Below are positions 1-9,186 of a stretch of 64,000 bases of DNA, piece by piece (the stretch's first letter is position 1; every line of letters begins with the position of its first letter). The notes beneath the pieces were generated by a model. It was not told where the DNA came from, made no database searches, and saw only the letters and a program-made list of their open reading frames with translations. This stretch comes from Crocinitomicaceae bacterium (GTDB taxonomy: Bacteria; Bacteroidota; Bacteroidia; Flavobacteriales_D; Crocinitomicaceae), in NCBI GenBank assembly GCA_030727405.1, contig JANRBR010000035.1, forward strand, positions 1-64,000. The letters run 5' to 3'. The position numbers and the translations under genes are program-made.

Positions 1-53
1 TCTTGGAACACAAATTGACAGATAACAGTAAATAAACAACAAAAACAACGATT

Positions 54-611
54 ATGAAACCGATTTACATTGTATTAGCAAGTATTGGAGCAATTATCCT
101 TTTCTCCTTTTTAGGTTACCGTAGCATATTCAACAACGCTGTTGGATACCAAGAAACAGTGGATGAAAAATGGTCCAACGTACAGTCAGCCTACCAACGT
201 CGCGCGGATTTGATTCCTGCCTTGGTAAAACAAGTGAAAGCTGGATCGAAAAACGAACGTGAAATCCTGACACAAGTGACGCAAGCAAGAGCCGGCATCG
301 TGAATGCGCAAACGCCAGACGATTTAGAATTGATGGGTAGAAAAATCAACACCGCTATTAATTTGGCGTACGAAGCATATCCAGAATTGACTTCTACGAA
401 ATTATTTGTGGACTTTGGTCGTGCCCTAGAAGGAACTGAAAACAGGATCAATTATGCACGTGACGAGTACAACGGCTCTGTGAAAACCTACAACACACAC
501 ATTCGTAGCTTTTTTGCAAGCATGTTCTTAAACCGCGAGGAATTCCCTAAGAAAGATGGATTTAAAGCAAAAAAAGGAAGTGAAGACACACCTGATTTCG
601 AATTGGAATGA
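54..611 (+). CDS. lemA: LemA family membrane protein
   Basis: This 185-residue protein has one N-terminal membrane segment (about residues 4-25) followed by a helical cytoplasmic or periplasmic domain. The stretch NAVGYQETVDEKWSNVQ and the QRRADLIPALVKQVK motif (about residues 27-65) are the LemA signature. Family members are about 185-200 residues, so it is full length. The role of LemA is not well settled; in many bacteria it sits beside TPM-domain genes, as here. The stop overlaps the next ATG in an ATGA arrangement, so this is the first gene of a coupled operon. Nothing promoter-like is evident in the 53 bases before the start, so the operon may begin upstream of the window. Confidence 0.93.
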   Translation: MKPIYIVLASIGAIILFSFLGYRSIFNNAVGYQETVDEKWSNVQSAYQRRADLIPALVKQVKAGSKNEREILTQVTQARAGIVNAQTPDDLELMGRKINTAINLAYEAYPELTSTKLFVDFGRALEGTENRINYARDEYNGSVKTYNTHIRSFFASMFLNREEFPKKDGFKAKKGSEDTPDFELE

Positions 612-1030
612 TCAATCAAGTAGAAAACGACCTGATTGTATCGGCGATTCAAAAAGCTGAAATGCAAACCTCTGGTGAAATTCGCGTGCACATCGATCAA
701 AAATGTGCCTCGGATCCAGTTAAACGAGCCGTTCAAGTATTTGAAAAACTAGGCATGCACAAGACAGCCCTAAGAAATGGTGTACTCATCTATGTTTCTT
801 TCAGCGACCGAAAGCTTGCTATTATTGGTGATCAAGGAATCGATTCGGTTGTTCCTGCGGATTTCTGGTTGAGCACCAAGGACAAAATGATTCACCACTT
901 CAAGGAAAATCGTTTTGCCGATGGCATCATCGCAGCCATTACGGAAGCTGGAGAACAATTGAAAAGGTTTTTTCCGTACATGGAAAACGACGAAAACGAA
1001 TTATCCAACGAAATCAGTACGGAAGCATGA
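608..1030 (+). CDS. TPM-domain protein (short, soluble form)
   Basis: This 140-residue protein matches the TPM (TPM_phosphatase) fold: an opening helix with SGEIRVHI (about residues 19-26), a central VLIYVSFSDRKLAIIGDQGID strand pair, and a terminal helical region with DGIIAAITEAGEQL. It has no signal peptide or membrane segment, so it is probably cytoplasmic. TPM proteins have been linked to acid phosphatase activity in plants and to membrane protein quality control or photosystem repair, but the bacterial role is unclear. It overlaps lemA by 4 bases upstream and the larger TPM protein by 4 bases downstream, which suggests translational coupling and that the three proteins act together. Confidence 0.88.
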   Translation: MINQVENDLIVSAIQKAEMQTSGEIRVHIDQKCASDPVKRAVQVFEKLGMHKTALRNGVLIYVSFSDRKLAIIGDQGIDSVVPADFWLSTKDKMIHHFKENRFADGIIAAITEAGEQLKRFFPYMENDENELSNEISTEA

Positions 1031-1791
1031 GAAAAATACTAAGCCTTTTCTTTGTTTCGTTCACCGTACTTTTCGCTTGGAGTCAAGTTCCCGACGCTCC
1101 AAATCCTCCACGTTTTTTCAATAACTTTTCTCAAACGGACGTCATTAGTTCTGCCCAGGGAGCAGAATTGGAAAAGCTATTGGACCAATTCGAACAAGAA
1201 ACCAGCAATGAAATTACCGTTGTCATCATCGACGACATCAAGGGTGATGAAGCATGGCACTTTGCTGCGGAACTTGGAAAAAAATGGGGTGTCGGAAAAG
1301 CGGACAAAGACAACGGAATTGTTATTCTAGTCAAACCGACCAAGGAAAAAGGTGGACACCAAGTGTTTATTGCTCCCGGAAGAGGTTTAGAGGGTGCAGT
1401 AACGGATATTTCATGTGGTGAAATCATCGATAACGAAATGATTCCCCATTTTAAAAAAGGGGATTATTTCACGGGAATTCAGAAAGCGATTGTCGTTTTA
1501 GAAAAAATGGCGAAAGGTGAAATAAATGAAAAGTCGTACCGCAAAGAAAACCATAAAAACGACCTACGTAGCTCCATTATTGGCTTCGTCATCATTTTAA
1601 TCATCGTCATCCTGCTCATTAAAAAAGGTGGACGAGGTGGAAATGGCACAACCTTTGGACGAGGTGGATTCTTCGTTGGTGGTTTCGGAAGCGGATTTGG
1701 CGGCGGATTTGGAAGTGGTGGCTCAGGCGGCGGTTTCGGTGGATTCGGCGGAGGAAGTTTCGGTGGTGGCGGCTCCGGAGGAAGTTGGTAA
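1027..1791 (+). CDS. TPM-domain membrane protein with Gly-rich tail (YgcG-like)
   Basis: This 254-residue protein has a signal peptide (residues 1-20, ending near FAWSQ), a TPM domain (about 35-165, with the EITVVIIDDIKGDEAW strand and the GLEGAVTD loop), a membrane segment (about 186-198, IIGFVIILIIVILLI) and a 50-residue tail made almost entirely of Gly, Ser and Phe that ends in SGGSW. This order, with the glycine-rich C-terminus ending in Trp, is the known YgcG/TPM form. The TPM domain is predicted to face the periplasm and the Gly-rich tail the cytoplasm. It is coupled to the short TPM gene by ATGA, and the next gene begins 12 bases after its stop. Confidence 0.9.
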   Translation: MRKILSLFFVSFTVLFAWSQVPDAPNPPRFFNNFSQTDVISSAQGAELEKLLDQFEQETSNEITVVIIDDIKGDEAWHFAAELGKKWGVGKADKDNGIVILVKPTKEKGGHQVFIAPGRGLEGAVTDISCGEIIDNEMIPHFKKGDYFTGIQKAIVVLEKMAKGEINEKSYRKENHKNDLRSSIIGFVIILIIVILLIKKGGRGGNGTTFGRGGFFVGGFGSGFGGGFGSGGSGGGFGGFGGGSFGGGGSGGSW

Positions 1792-1803
1792 TTAAAAAAA
1801 TTA

Positions 1804-2751
1804 ATGATGAAATTGAAAAGTTTACTTATCCTAGTTCTATTTGTTCAATGCACACTTGCTCAAAAGACGTACAAAATTGCCTTCTATAATACCGAAAACC
1901 TATTCGATACCATCGATGGTCCAAATGACGATGCCGAGTTTTTGCCGCAATCCAAAGCGCAATGGAACGGAGCGCGTTACAATGAAAAACTGACACACAT
2001 TCGCCAAGTGATGAACGACTTAAATCGTCCGATGATTGTTGGATTCAGTGAAATTGAAAACAAAAGCGTTCTAACGGATTTAATTCAAGACGGATACTCC
2101 AACTACGGAATCGTACATTACGAAAGTCCTGACTTGCGTGGAATTGACGTCGGAATGATCTACGACAAGAAACTCCTCAGTTTAAAAGAATCTGGAAACA
2201 TCCGTTTTGTCCTTCCGGGTGACAGCACTCCCCTCACCCGAGACATCGTTTGGGCGAAATTCAAATGCAACAAGGAAAGCATCTACGTGATGGTCAACCA
2301 TTGGCCAAGCAGGCGTTCTGGAGCAGATGCGAGTGAACCCAAACGCATCAAAGCAGCGGAAACTGGAGCGCACTTTATTGATTCCATTCTTTCTGTGAAT
2401 CCAAATGCAAAAATTGTTTTTCTGGGCGATTTAAATGACCATCCGCAGGACAAAGCTCCTAAAATCATTGAAGCACGGTTAAATCCAGTTATAACCGCTC
2501 AATCCGGAGAATTTGGTGGCTCTTACAATTACAAAGAAGAATGGGGAATCTTAGATCACATCTATGTTTCCAAAGGCCTATCAAGCGGAAAAGTGCGCAT
2601 GAAAGAAAATTCTGGAAAAATCTCTTCTTTCCCTTATTTGATTACCGAATATAAAGGAAATAAAGTTCCTTTCAGGACCTATGCTGGCGATAAATTTCTA
2701 GGTGGATACAGCGATCACTTTCCAGTATCAATCGAGATTTTAGTCCCGTAG
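1804..2751 (+). CDS. secreted endonuclease/exonuclease/phosphatase family protein
   Basis: This 315-residue protein begins with a signal peptide (to about residue 19, CTLAQ). The metal-dependent endonuclease/exonuclease/phosphatase fold is visible in order: FYNTENLFD near the start, GFSEIEN (metal-binding Glu), the NHWPSRRSG loop (catalytic His), FLGDLNDHP (Asp/Asn pair) and C-terminal GYSDHFPV (Asp-His). It should cleave a phosphodiester or phosphomonoester outside the cytoplasm; the substrate cannot be told from sequence. It may be the last gene of the lemA operon. Its 3' end overlaps the convergent gene by 37 bases. Confidence 0.9.
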   Translation: MMKLKSLLILVLFVQCTLAQKTYKIAFYNTENLFDTIDGPNDDAEFLPQSKAQWNGARYNEKLTHIRQVMNDLNRPMIVGFSEIENKSVLTDLIQDGYSNYGIVHYESPDLRGIDVGMIYDKKLLSLKESGNIRFVLPGDSTPLTRDIVWAKFKCNKESIYVMVNHWPSRRSGADASEPKRIKAAETGAHFIDSILSVNPNAKIVFLGDLNDHPQDKAPKIIEARLNPVITAQSGEFGGSYNYKEEWGILDHIYVSKGLSSGKVRMKENSGKISSFPYLITEYKGNKVPFRTYAGDKFLGGYSDHFPVSIEILVP

Positions 2752-4094
2752 TTTTTATCCATTCCCTTGAATTGATACGGAAGTTTTTCCTTGTACAGGA
2801 ATTTCTTTTGAATGGATTCAAAGGGACGATAAACGTAGTAAACGTAATTATTGTGAACGCGGATTTTATCTACGTAGCGAAACGTTAACTTGACTTTTTC
2901 ACTGATTTCACCCGTTTTGATGTTGACTAATCCTAGGTAACTATAGCCATCTTTCTCGTAGCATGTGTAAATGGAACCTGTCACGCGATCTTGAAGTACG
3001 TTGCGCCTCCACCCTGTTTCCTTGGCTTGGTAATGGTGGTAAATAGGAATGGAATCCATGCGACTGCCATCAATGGAATAGATCAAAAGAACATCCTTTG
3101 GATAATTAAATACAATGATGGAGTCGTTTCGATGAAACATGGGAGCATAGACTTCTTGGTAATAGATGGATTGCGTAAAATAATTTGCACCAATGTATAT
3201 CTCCGCATCAATTCCCGTTTCCATTTCCTTGTTCTTGGCCCATAATTTTGTCCGGACATCCATCCATTTGTATTCGGAACGATAAAGCTCCATCATTAAA
3301 TCATCTTTAATATTTACGATGGATTTATACGATGAATCTAATTGATCGTAGACAAAGTATTCAAATGCTGGATAAATTTTACTGAAATCGGAAAAGAAAA
3401 TCTTTGAGGTATTGGTGTCAACAATTGGTTCAATGTACTTAAAATAATAATCCTTGGGAATTTGTCCTATTTCGATCTGTTCGCCATCCGTATAAACGCC
3501 ATAGACATGATCCTTGCAAATGACGTGTGAATTTCCACGAAAATCCCGTTTTAATTCAATGGCTGCATCGTTCAGAAGCACACTAGATTTGGTCTCATCT
3601 CCATTGTAAAGGAGCAATTCACTTCCTTTTTGCAGTTGTTTGGGATAAGCAAGAATCACCACATCTCCATTCGCCTGTAATTCAAAATCGGCCACACTCA
3701 AACGTTTGGAACCAAAAACAGTATCTGGCACGCCCACCGATTTCACTATGACTTCCTTTGACGTTTGGATCCGCATAGGATTCAAAAAGACTTTCAATTG
3801 AATCGTATCCTCGCGCTCTTTGTAATGGAACTCAATGGTCGTGGTTTGATAAATGGCATGACGAAATTCAAAATACAAGGTCCTTCCAAGTTCAATCCCT
3901 TTTAACTGGTAATCCGAAATTCCACTGACCGTGGTTTGATAGACAATGGAATCACCTCTAAGATTTTGGGACATCGAAATTCCGACATTAGAAACTAAAT
4001 CTCCCGTGCGTTTGTCGTAACAAGTTACACGAAGCAATTGAGCATCAGCAGAATAGACGGTAAGGGTTAAAAAAAATAAAAGATAGAATCTCAT
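2715..4094 (-). CDS. secreted protein of unknown function
   Basis: This 459-residue protein has a clear signal peptide (residues 1-19, cut after YSADAQ). The mature N-terminus (about 20-110) reads like a beta-sandwich of the carboxypeptidase-regulatory type (VTCYDKRTGDLVSNVGISM). The remainder is beta-rich with regular Tyr/Asp strands such as VYGVYTDGE, GSIYTCYEKDGYSY and VHNNYVYYVY, which suggests a propeller-like domain. There is no T9SS C-terminal domain, so a periplasmic or outer-membrane-associated location is likely. I do not recognise the family beyond this. It is convergent with and overlaps the endonuclease gene. Confidence 0.8.
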   Translation of the reverse strand: MRFYLLFFLTLTVYSADAQLLRVTCYDKRTGDLVSNVGISMSQNLRGDSIVYQTTVSGISDYQLKGIELGRTLYFEFRHAIYQTTTIEFHYKEREDTIQLKVFLNPMRIQTSKEVIVKSVGVPDTVFGSKRLSVADFELQANGDVVILAYPKQLQKGSELLLYNGDETKSSVLLNDAAIELKRDFRGNSHVICKDHVYGVYTDGEQIEIGQIPKDYYFKYIEPIVDTNTSKIFFSDFSKIYPAFEYFVYDQLDSSYKSIVNIKDDLMMELYRSEYKWMDVRTKLWAKNKEMETGIDAEIYIGANYFTQSIYYQEVYAPMFHRNDSIIVFNYPKDVLLIYSIDGSRMDSIPIYHHYQAKETGWRRNVLQDRVTGSIYTCYEKDGYSYLGLVNIKTGEISEKVKLTFRYVDKIRVHNNYVYYVYRPFESIQKKFLYKEKLPYQFKGMDKNYGTKISIDTGK

Positions 4095-4114
4095 GACTCA
4101 AGTGAGACGCAAAG

Positions 4115-4139
4115 AAAAGTAAAATTCCACAAGGAATTA
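4115..4139 (-). terminator. weak terminator after ilvE
   Basis: Read on the minus strand, AATTCC-TTGT-GGAATT (stem arms at 4133-4138 and 4123-4128) forms a 6-bp hairpin directly at the ilvE stop codon and is followed by a T-rich tract (TTTACTTTTCTTT). It is AT-rich and therefore weak. It also lies only about 30 bases upstream of the next minus-strand gene. Confidence 0.4.
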
Positions 4140-5207
4140 AACGATAACGTTCCAATTGAATACATCCACCTCTTTGCCCGTTTTCAAATCATCCATATGT
4201 TGTTTGATGCGATTGGAAAGCGTACGTGTTTCGAATGCAGGCAATTCCAAGATTTCACCACGGTACCCAATGACAATGATCTGTGCGATGGTTGCGGCTG
4301 TTCCAGCTCCAAAGGCGTCTTCCAAGGTTCCGTTTTTCGCTGCAGTTACAATTTCTTCAACTGAAACTTGACGTTCCTCAATTTCCACTCCCCAACTTGC
4401 GGCAAGTTCTAAAACAGAACGTTTTGTGATCCCACGTAAAATCGTGTCTTCATCCTCTGAAGGCGTAATCAACTTTCCACCGATTTGGAAAATAATGTTC
4501 ATCGTTCCAGATTCCTCGATGTACAAATGCTCTTTCGCATCCGTCCAAACCAACTGGTCGAATCCTTGCATCTGACATTGTTTTGCTGGATACAACGATG
4601 CACCGTAATTTCCAGCAGCTTTTGCACGACCAACACCACCTTTGGCAGCGCGTGTGTAATATTCTTCGATTTTAACACGAACCGGTTCCGCATAGTACGC
4701 TCCAACGGGTGAAGTAATTACCATGAATTTATAGGTGTCTGATGGTTTGATGCCAACCAATTCATCCGTTCCAAACAAAAATGGACGAATGTATAATGAA
4801 TATCCCGGGCGATCGGTTACCCAATCTTTGTCCACAGCCACCAATTGTTTGATCGCTTCAATGAAAATTTCTTCAGGAACTTCCGGCATACACATGCGTG
4901 CTGCTGATTCTGCAAAACGTTTCGCATTCATATCCGGACGAAACAAAACCACTTCGTCATCAATATTTTTATACGCTTTCAATCCCTCGAAAATAGATTG
5001 ACCATAATGCAAAGCGGACATCGCTGGATGCATTGGAATCGGTTGAAATGGAACGATTTTCCCTTCTTGCCATTTTCCGTCTGCATATTCCATAATGAAC
5101 ATGTGATCTGAGAAAATTCGACCAAAAGGTAAGTTATCCCAATCAACTTGAGCTAGACTAGATTGAGTGTTTTTTTCAACTGAAAAATTGAGAGATGTAG
5201 TTGACAT
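4137..5207 (-). CDS. ilvE: branched-chain amino acid aminotransferase (class IV PLP)
   Basis: This 356-residue enzyme transfers the amino group between glutamate and the 2-oxo acids of Leu, Ile and Val, the last step of their synthesis and the first of their breakdown. Class IV PLP motifs are present: LHYGQSIFEGLKAY near residue 70, the catalytic-lysine block GRAKAAGNYGASL (about 193-205), EESGTMNIIF (about 231-240) and the ITKRSVLELA phosphate-binding region (about 265-274). Length fits the longer BCAT type. The start is supported by a promoter 17 bases upstream (TTG-N20-TATATTCG). It is divergent from recQ. Confidence 0.96.
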   Translation of the reverse strand: MSTTSLNFSVEKNTQSSLAQVDWDNLPFGRIFSDHMFIMEYADGKWQEGKIVPFQPIPMHPAMSALHYGQSIFEGLKAYKNIDDEVVLFRPDMNAKRFAESAARMCMPEVPEEIFIEAIKQLVAVDKDWVTDRPGYSLYIRPFLFGTDELVGIKPSDTYKFMVITSPVGAYYAEPVRVKIEEYYTRAAKGGVGRAKAAGNYGASLYPAKQCQMQGFDQLVWTDAKEHLYIEESGTMNIIFQIGGKLITPSEDEDTILRGITKRSVLELAASWGVEIEERQVSVEEIVTAAKNGTLEDAFGAGTAATIAQIIVIGYRGEILELPAFETRTLSNRIKQHMDDLKTGKEVDVFNWNVIV

Positions 5208-5224
5208 AAGCGTATTTTGTTGCG

Positions 5225-5255
5225 CGAATATACGGCTTCTATTCCTCCTCTACAA
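5225..5255 (-). promoter_or_regulatory. ilvE promoter, Bacteroidota type
   Basis: On the minus strand TTG (5255-5253), a 20-base spacer, then TATATTCG (5232-5225) match the Bacteroidota consensus TTG-N17-23-TAnnTTTG with one mismatch (C for T). The ilvE ATG lies 17 bases beyond the box. The promoter is back to back with that of recQ. Confidence 0.65.
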
Positions 5256-5282
5256 CTTATTTTATACACAAGACATTTCTCG

Positions 5283-5290
5283 TACATTTG
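5283..5290 (+). promoter_or_regulatory. recQ -7 box TACATTTG
   Basis: TACATTTG is a full match to the Bacteroidota -7 consensus TAnnTTTG. No convincing TTG is seen at the usual distance upstream. The box lies 17 bases before a GTG at 5308. It also shows that an in-frame ATG at 5167, inside ilvE, would lie upstream of the transcript start. Confidence 0.65.
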
Positions 5291-5307
5291 CATGTAAAGC
5301 AAAAATA

Positions 5308-7179
5308 GTGAGTCAAAGCGAAGTAGTTTTAAAGCAATATTGGGGTTTCGATCATTTTAGACCGAACCAACAAGCCATTGTGGAGGACGCGATCGCAGGT
5401 CACGATGTGCTGGCACTTTTACCAACGGGCGGAGGGAAATCGATTTGTTTTCAAATACCCGGATTGATCCGTGAAGGAATTACCGTAGTCATTTCGCCGC
5501 TCATCGCACTCATGCAAGACCAAGTAGAAAACTTGAACAAACGAGGACTGCGCGCAAAAGCCATTACATCAGGAATGAGCTACAAAGAAATTGATTACAT
5601 CCTTGACAATGCACGGTTTGGTGGCTTGGATTTTTTATATACTTCTCCCGAACGCTGTCAATCCACTTTATTTATTGAGCGTTTTAAAGCCATGCACGTC
5701 GGATTACTTGTCGTGGATGAAGCGCATTGTATTTCTGAATGGGGACACGATTTTCGACCAAGCTTTCTGCAACTAAAAAACCTGCGTACATTAAAACCAG
5801 AACTTCCCATTTTGGCCTTGACCGCCACGGCAACGGAACGTGTCAAAGCCGACATCATTTCGCAACTCGAACTGAAAAAAGTTCGCACGCATGAAGCTTC
5901 GTTTGTCCGTTCCAACTTGCATTATCAAGTGAAAAAAACGGACAATAAATTGGAATCCATTCTGGCTTATTGTCGAACCTCAAAAGCGATTGGCATCGTT
6001 TATTGTCAAACAAGAAGGTCCGTCAAAGAAATGGCAAAAGCCTTAATGGCAAACAACATTTCGTGCGGCATTTACCATGGTGGACTCACCAAATTGGAAC
6101 GGGAACAGATGTTGAAGGATTGGATGACGGAAAAACGTCAAATCATGGTTGCAACAAACGCTTTCGGAATGGGAATTGATAAGTCCAATGTGCGCTTTGT
6201 GTTACACTATGAAGTCCCCTCCTCTCTCGAAGCCTATTTCCAAGAAGCTGGACGCGGAGGAAGAGACGGAGAAATTTCCAAAGCATGGATGTTTTTCGAG
6301 GACAAAGACTTAGAAAACCTTCGATCTGCCACCTTAAAAAAATTCCCAGCAAAAGAAGATGTTCTCAATTCATACCGCGCCATTTCAAATTTTCTGAAAA
6401 TTGCCATTGGCTCCGGGAAAGAAGAAACCTATCCTTTGGACCTAAAAAAAATGTGTCAAGTGTATAAACTGGACTACGAGACAACATTTCACTCCTTAAA
6501 AATCTTAGAATTAAATGAAAATTTGTTGTTTTCAGAAGGCACATTTCATCCAACGAAACTGCGCTTTCTTGTAACAAACCGCGAATTGTACAATTTTCAA
6601 ATTCAATACGAATCGATCCACCCGCTTTCCACCCTTTTAGTACGGTCGTACCCCGGAATCTTTGAATATTTCCATGCCATCCATGAAGATGAAATCTGCA
6701 AAAGACTAAAAATCAATTCTGAGCGTTTAACTCAACAGTTAGAGTTCATGCAACTACATGGAATCATTGATTTAAACTTAAGAAGCAATTTACCTACCGT
6801 GACGTACATCACCGAAAGACTTCCGGATACACACATCTACTTGAAACCTAGCATTTACAAGGAGCGAAGAGACAATGCCATCCAAAAAGCGGAATCGATG
6901 ATCGAATTTTGCCTTGCTTCAACGTGTCGAACGCAACAGGTATTGGCATACTTTGGACAAGATTCTGATCCATGCGGCACATGCGATGTTTGCCTCAAAA
7001 ACGCTTTTCCTGAAAACTCGATGGAACAGGAGATTTTAACCGTTTTAGAAACACCTGCAAGCCTCATAGATCTATCTACCAAGTTAGGTGCAAGTGAGCA
7101 AGAGACAGAGGCCGCTTTGAGAAACTTAATCAATAAAGAACAAATCATTTGGATGGAGGGAAAGTTTTACCTGAACTAA
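5308..7179 (+). CDS. recQ: ATP-dependent DNA helicase RecQ
   Basis: This is a 623-residue 3'-5' helicase for recombination and replication-fork repair. Motifs in order: Walker A LPTGGGKS (Lys about residue 44), DEAHCISEWGHDFRP (motif II plus the RecQ aromatic loop), LALTATATE (III), and ATNAFGMGIDK followed by QEAGRGGRDG (V/VI). The RQC zinc site is the Cys set in ASTCRTQQ to CGTCDVC, followed by a winged helix. The HRDC domain appears to be missing. I chose GTG 5308 over an upstream ATG (5167) because the upstream 47 residues read like non-coding sequence, overlap ilvE, and precede the TACATTTG box. Confidence 0.93.
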   Translation: MSQSEVVLKQYWGFDHFRPNQQAIVEDAIAGHDVLALLPTGGGKSICFQIPGLIREGITVVISPLIALMQDQVENLNKRGLRAKAITSGMSYKEIDYILDNARFGGLDFLYTSPERCQSTLFIERFKAMHVGLLVVDEAHCISEWGHDFRPSFLQLKNLRTLKPELPILALTATATERVKADIISQLELKKVRTHEASFVRSNLHYQVKKTDNKLESILAYCRTSKAIGIVYCQTRRSVKEMAKALMANNISCGIYHGGLTKLEREQMLKDWMTEKRQIMVATNAFGMGIDKSNVRFVLHYEVPSSLEAYFQEAGRGGRDGEISKAWMFFEDKDLENLRSATLKKFPAKEDVLNSYRAISNFLKIAIGSGKEETYPLDLKKMCQVYKLDYETTFHSLKILELNENLLFSEGTFHPTKLRFLVTNRELYNFQIQYESIHPLSTLLVRSYPGIFEYFHAIHEDEICKRLKINSERLTQQLEFMQLHGIIDLNLRSNLPTVTYITERLPDTHIYLKPSIYKERRDNAIQKAESMIEFCLASTCRTQQVLAYFGQDSDPCGTCDVCLKNAFPENSMEQEILTVLETPASLIDLSTKLGASEQETEAALRNLINKEQIIWMEGKFYLN

Positions 7180-7191
7180 ACTTTTCTTACC

Positions 7192-9156
7192 ATGTCACAG
7201 GTTTCGCCGGATTTTCGTCCAGCCTTTTCGCGCTTTCCTTTTTTTTACGTTTGTTTGTATTTCTTTCTGGGAATCATTTGCGCTGCCAAGTTCTACTCGA
7301 ATAGCGACTTTGCGCTCCTCATCGCTTGTCAAAGCCTCATTCTTTCAACGATTTTATTTACCTCTTCAAAACGAAAATCCTTAGCTAAACATCTTTTCTT
7401 ATTTGTACTGTTTAGTTGCTTAGGTTTCGTTGCTACTCGCGAGCAAATTAGACAAACTGCTTGGGAATCGTGGCCGTTTCACAAAGGAAAAACAGCCTTC
7501 GTTATGCAAATCACCGAGCTACAACATGGTTCCCCTTGGATGAAAGGAAGCGGAGAAATTCATTGGAGGAAGCAACATCAACCATGTATAACCCCCGTTC
7601 GGTTTTATATGAAAAGCAATCGAAAACCCAGGTTAGACGAATGGATTTACGTCAGGACAACCGTTATTCCAATAGTGAACAAAGGAAATCCCGGGGAATT
7701 CGACATGAAACAATATTGGGAGACAAAAGGAATAAAAGGACAATTCTTTGTCAATGAACATGAATTCAAACACCTAAAATACAGTCAAGCATCCTTTCTG
7801 AATTCCATGATTCGATCGAGTCAACAAAAATGCATGGAGATCCTTTCCGCTCATTTAAGTGGCAAAGAACTCGCAATTGCTCAAGCATTAATTCTAGGAG
7901 ACAAATCCATGTTGGACCAAGAAATCCGCAGTGCTTTCACTGCAACGGGAGCGATGCATATCTTAGCTGTTTCAGGTTTACACATTGGACTCATCTTACA
8001 ATTACTTATCTACATCATCAAGATCGGTGCGCGTTGGGTTAATCGATCAAATGCGCTTCTCCTGGTAATTTTACTCCTTTGGTTTTATGCTCTAATGACC
8101 GGATTTTCTCCCTCCGTCATAAGAGCCGTTTTTATGTTTTCGGTTTTAACATGGGCTCAATGGAAGGGTTGGCAATCCTCCTCCATCAACACCCTTTTCT
8201 TTACCGCATTTGTCATTGTGCTTTGGAAACCCTTGTACTTTTTCGACATTGGATTTCAACTTTCCTACTTAGCCATGATCGGAATCTTTCTATTTTACCA
8301 AAAGATTTCAAAGCTTTGGCTTCCAAAAAACAAGGTCCTTGCTTATTTATGGGAAGGAACGGCAATTGGATTCGCTGCACAAATCGCCACCACACCTTTA
8401 ACACTTTATTACTTCCACCAATTCCCCAATTACTTTGCTATTGCCAATCTTGGATTGATGGGGCTTTCCACAATCGTTCTAGGTGCTGGGATTTTCATTT
8501 TGGGATTGCATTATGTTCCCTTTGTCGGTGCCATAAATGCACTCATCTTGTACTTATCTCTTTATTGGATGTTTGAATTCATTCAATGGATTGAATCCTG
8601 GCCTGGTGCATTGGTTTACGGATTTGAATTAGAACAATCATTCATTCCCATCTTGTTCATACTTGCATGTGTACTTGTATTAGGCGAAGTCAAACGTACC
8701 TATTGGAAAATTGGTGCTTTTCAATTCCTACTCATTCTCAGTTGGATCAATTTTGAACGCTACCGGAATAGCATGGAATCACACGTGTGTATTTTAAACG
8801 AAAATAAATTGACCATTCTATTGAAATCCAAGGATAAAACGTGGTGTTTTTTCGATGACGAACGAAGGGATAAAATCGCCTTTAATGTTTCGAATTATTT
8901 GAAAGTGCATCCTGCAGAAATCCGTTATGTGTCCATTCGGAAGAAAGAAATTTCATTAAAACTGGGGCAACACCTATTTCAAATCAAGCAAGGGAAAGGC
9001 CAACGAATCATTTATTGGGATAAACACAGTTGGAAGATTCAATTTAAGGAAATTCCAGTCCATAAAACGGACACTCATTCCTTCTTCATGCCATGGGTAA
9101 ATCACCCTCTCTCCCTAAATCACGGAGCAAAAATCATCCCGATAGCCATGAATTAA
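7192..9156 (+). CDS. comEC: ComEC/Rec2 family DNA-uptake channel
   Basis: This 654-residue polytopic membrane protein is related to the channel that carries single-stranded DNA across the inner membrane in natural transformation. It has an N-terminal membrane pair and DUF4131-like region (about 15-180), then the Competence domain with AQALILGDKSMLD, FTATGAMHILAVSGLHIGLI (about 245-265) and about ten membrane segments to residue 500. The last 140 residues are soluble and contain no HxHxDH, so the metallo-beta-lactamase domain of the Bacillus protein is absent, as is usual in Bacteroidota. It begins 12 bases after recQ, so the two are probably cotranscribed. Confidence 0.92.
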   Translation: MSQVSPDFRPAFSRFPFFYVCLYFFLGIICAAKFYSNSDFALLIACQSLILSTILFTSSKRKSLAKHLFLFVLFSCLGFVATREQIRQTAWESWPFHKGKTAFVMQITELQHGSPWMKGSGEIHWRKQHQPCITPVRFYMKSNRKPRLDEWIYVRTTVIPIVNKGNPGEFDMKQYWETKGIKGQFFVNEHEFKHLKYSQASFLNSMIRSSQQKCMEILSAHLSGKELAIAQALILGDKSMLDQEIRSAFTATGAMHILAVSGLHIGLILQLLIYIIKIGARWVNRSNALLLVILLLWFYALMTGFSPSVIRAVFMFSVLTWAQWKGWQSSSINTLFFTAFVIVLWKPLYFFDIGFQLSYLAMIGIFLFYQKISKLWLPKNKVLAYLWEGTAIGFAAQIATTPLTLYYFHQFPNYFAIANLGLMGLSTIVLGAGIFILGLHYVPFVGAINALILYLSLYWMFEFIQWIESWPGALVYGFELEQSFIPILFILACVLVLGEVKRTYWKIGAFQFLLILSWINFERYRNSMESHVCILNENKLTILLKSKDKTWCFFDDERRDKIAFNVSNYLKVHPAEIRYVSIRKKEISLKLGQHLFQIKQGKGQRIIYWDKHSWKIQFKEIPVHKTDTHSFFMPWVNHPLSLNHGAKIIPIAMN

Positions 9157-9166
9157 AAGCAAATCT

Positions 9167-9174
9167 TATCTTTG
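9167..9174 (+). promoter_or_regulatory. -7 box TATCTTTG before rhodanese gene
   Basis: TATCTTTG is a perfect TAnnTTTG box that ends 12 bases before the ATG at 9187, so the predicted leader is about 9 nt. No clear TTG is found at the -33 position. Confidence 0.6.
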
Positions 9175-9186
9175 TGAAAACAAATT

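Noticed and set aside
5167-5307. A longer RecQ with ATG at 5167
   Set aside because: The additional 47 residues overlap ilvE on the other strand, contain no helicase features, and precede the TACATTTG promoter box.
8079-8576. A 165-residue plus-strand frame
   Set aside because: It is an out-of-frame reading of comEC; the ComEC frame has clear membrane segments and family motifs.
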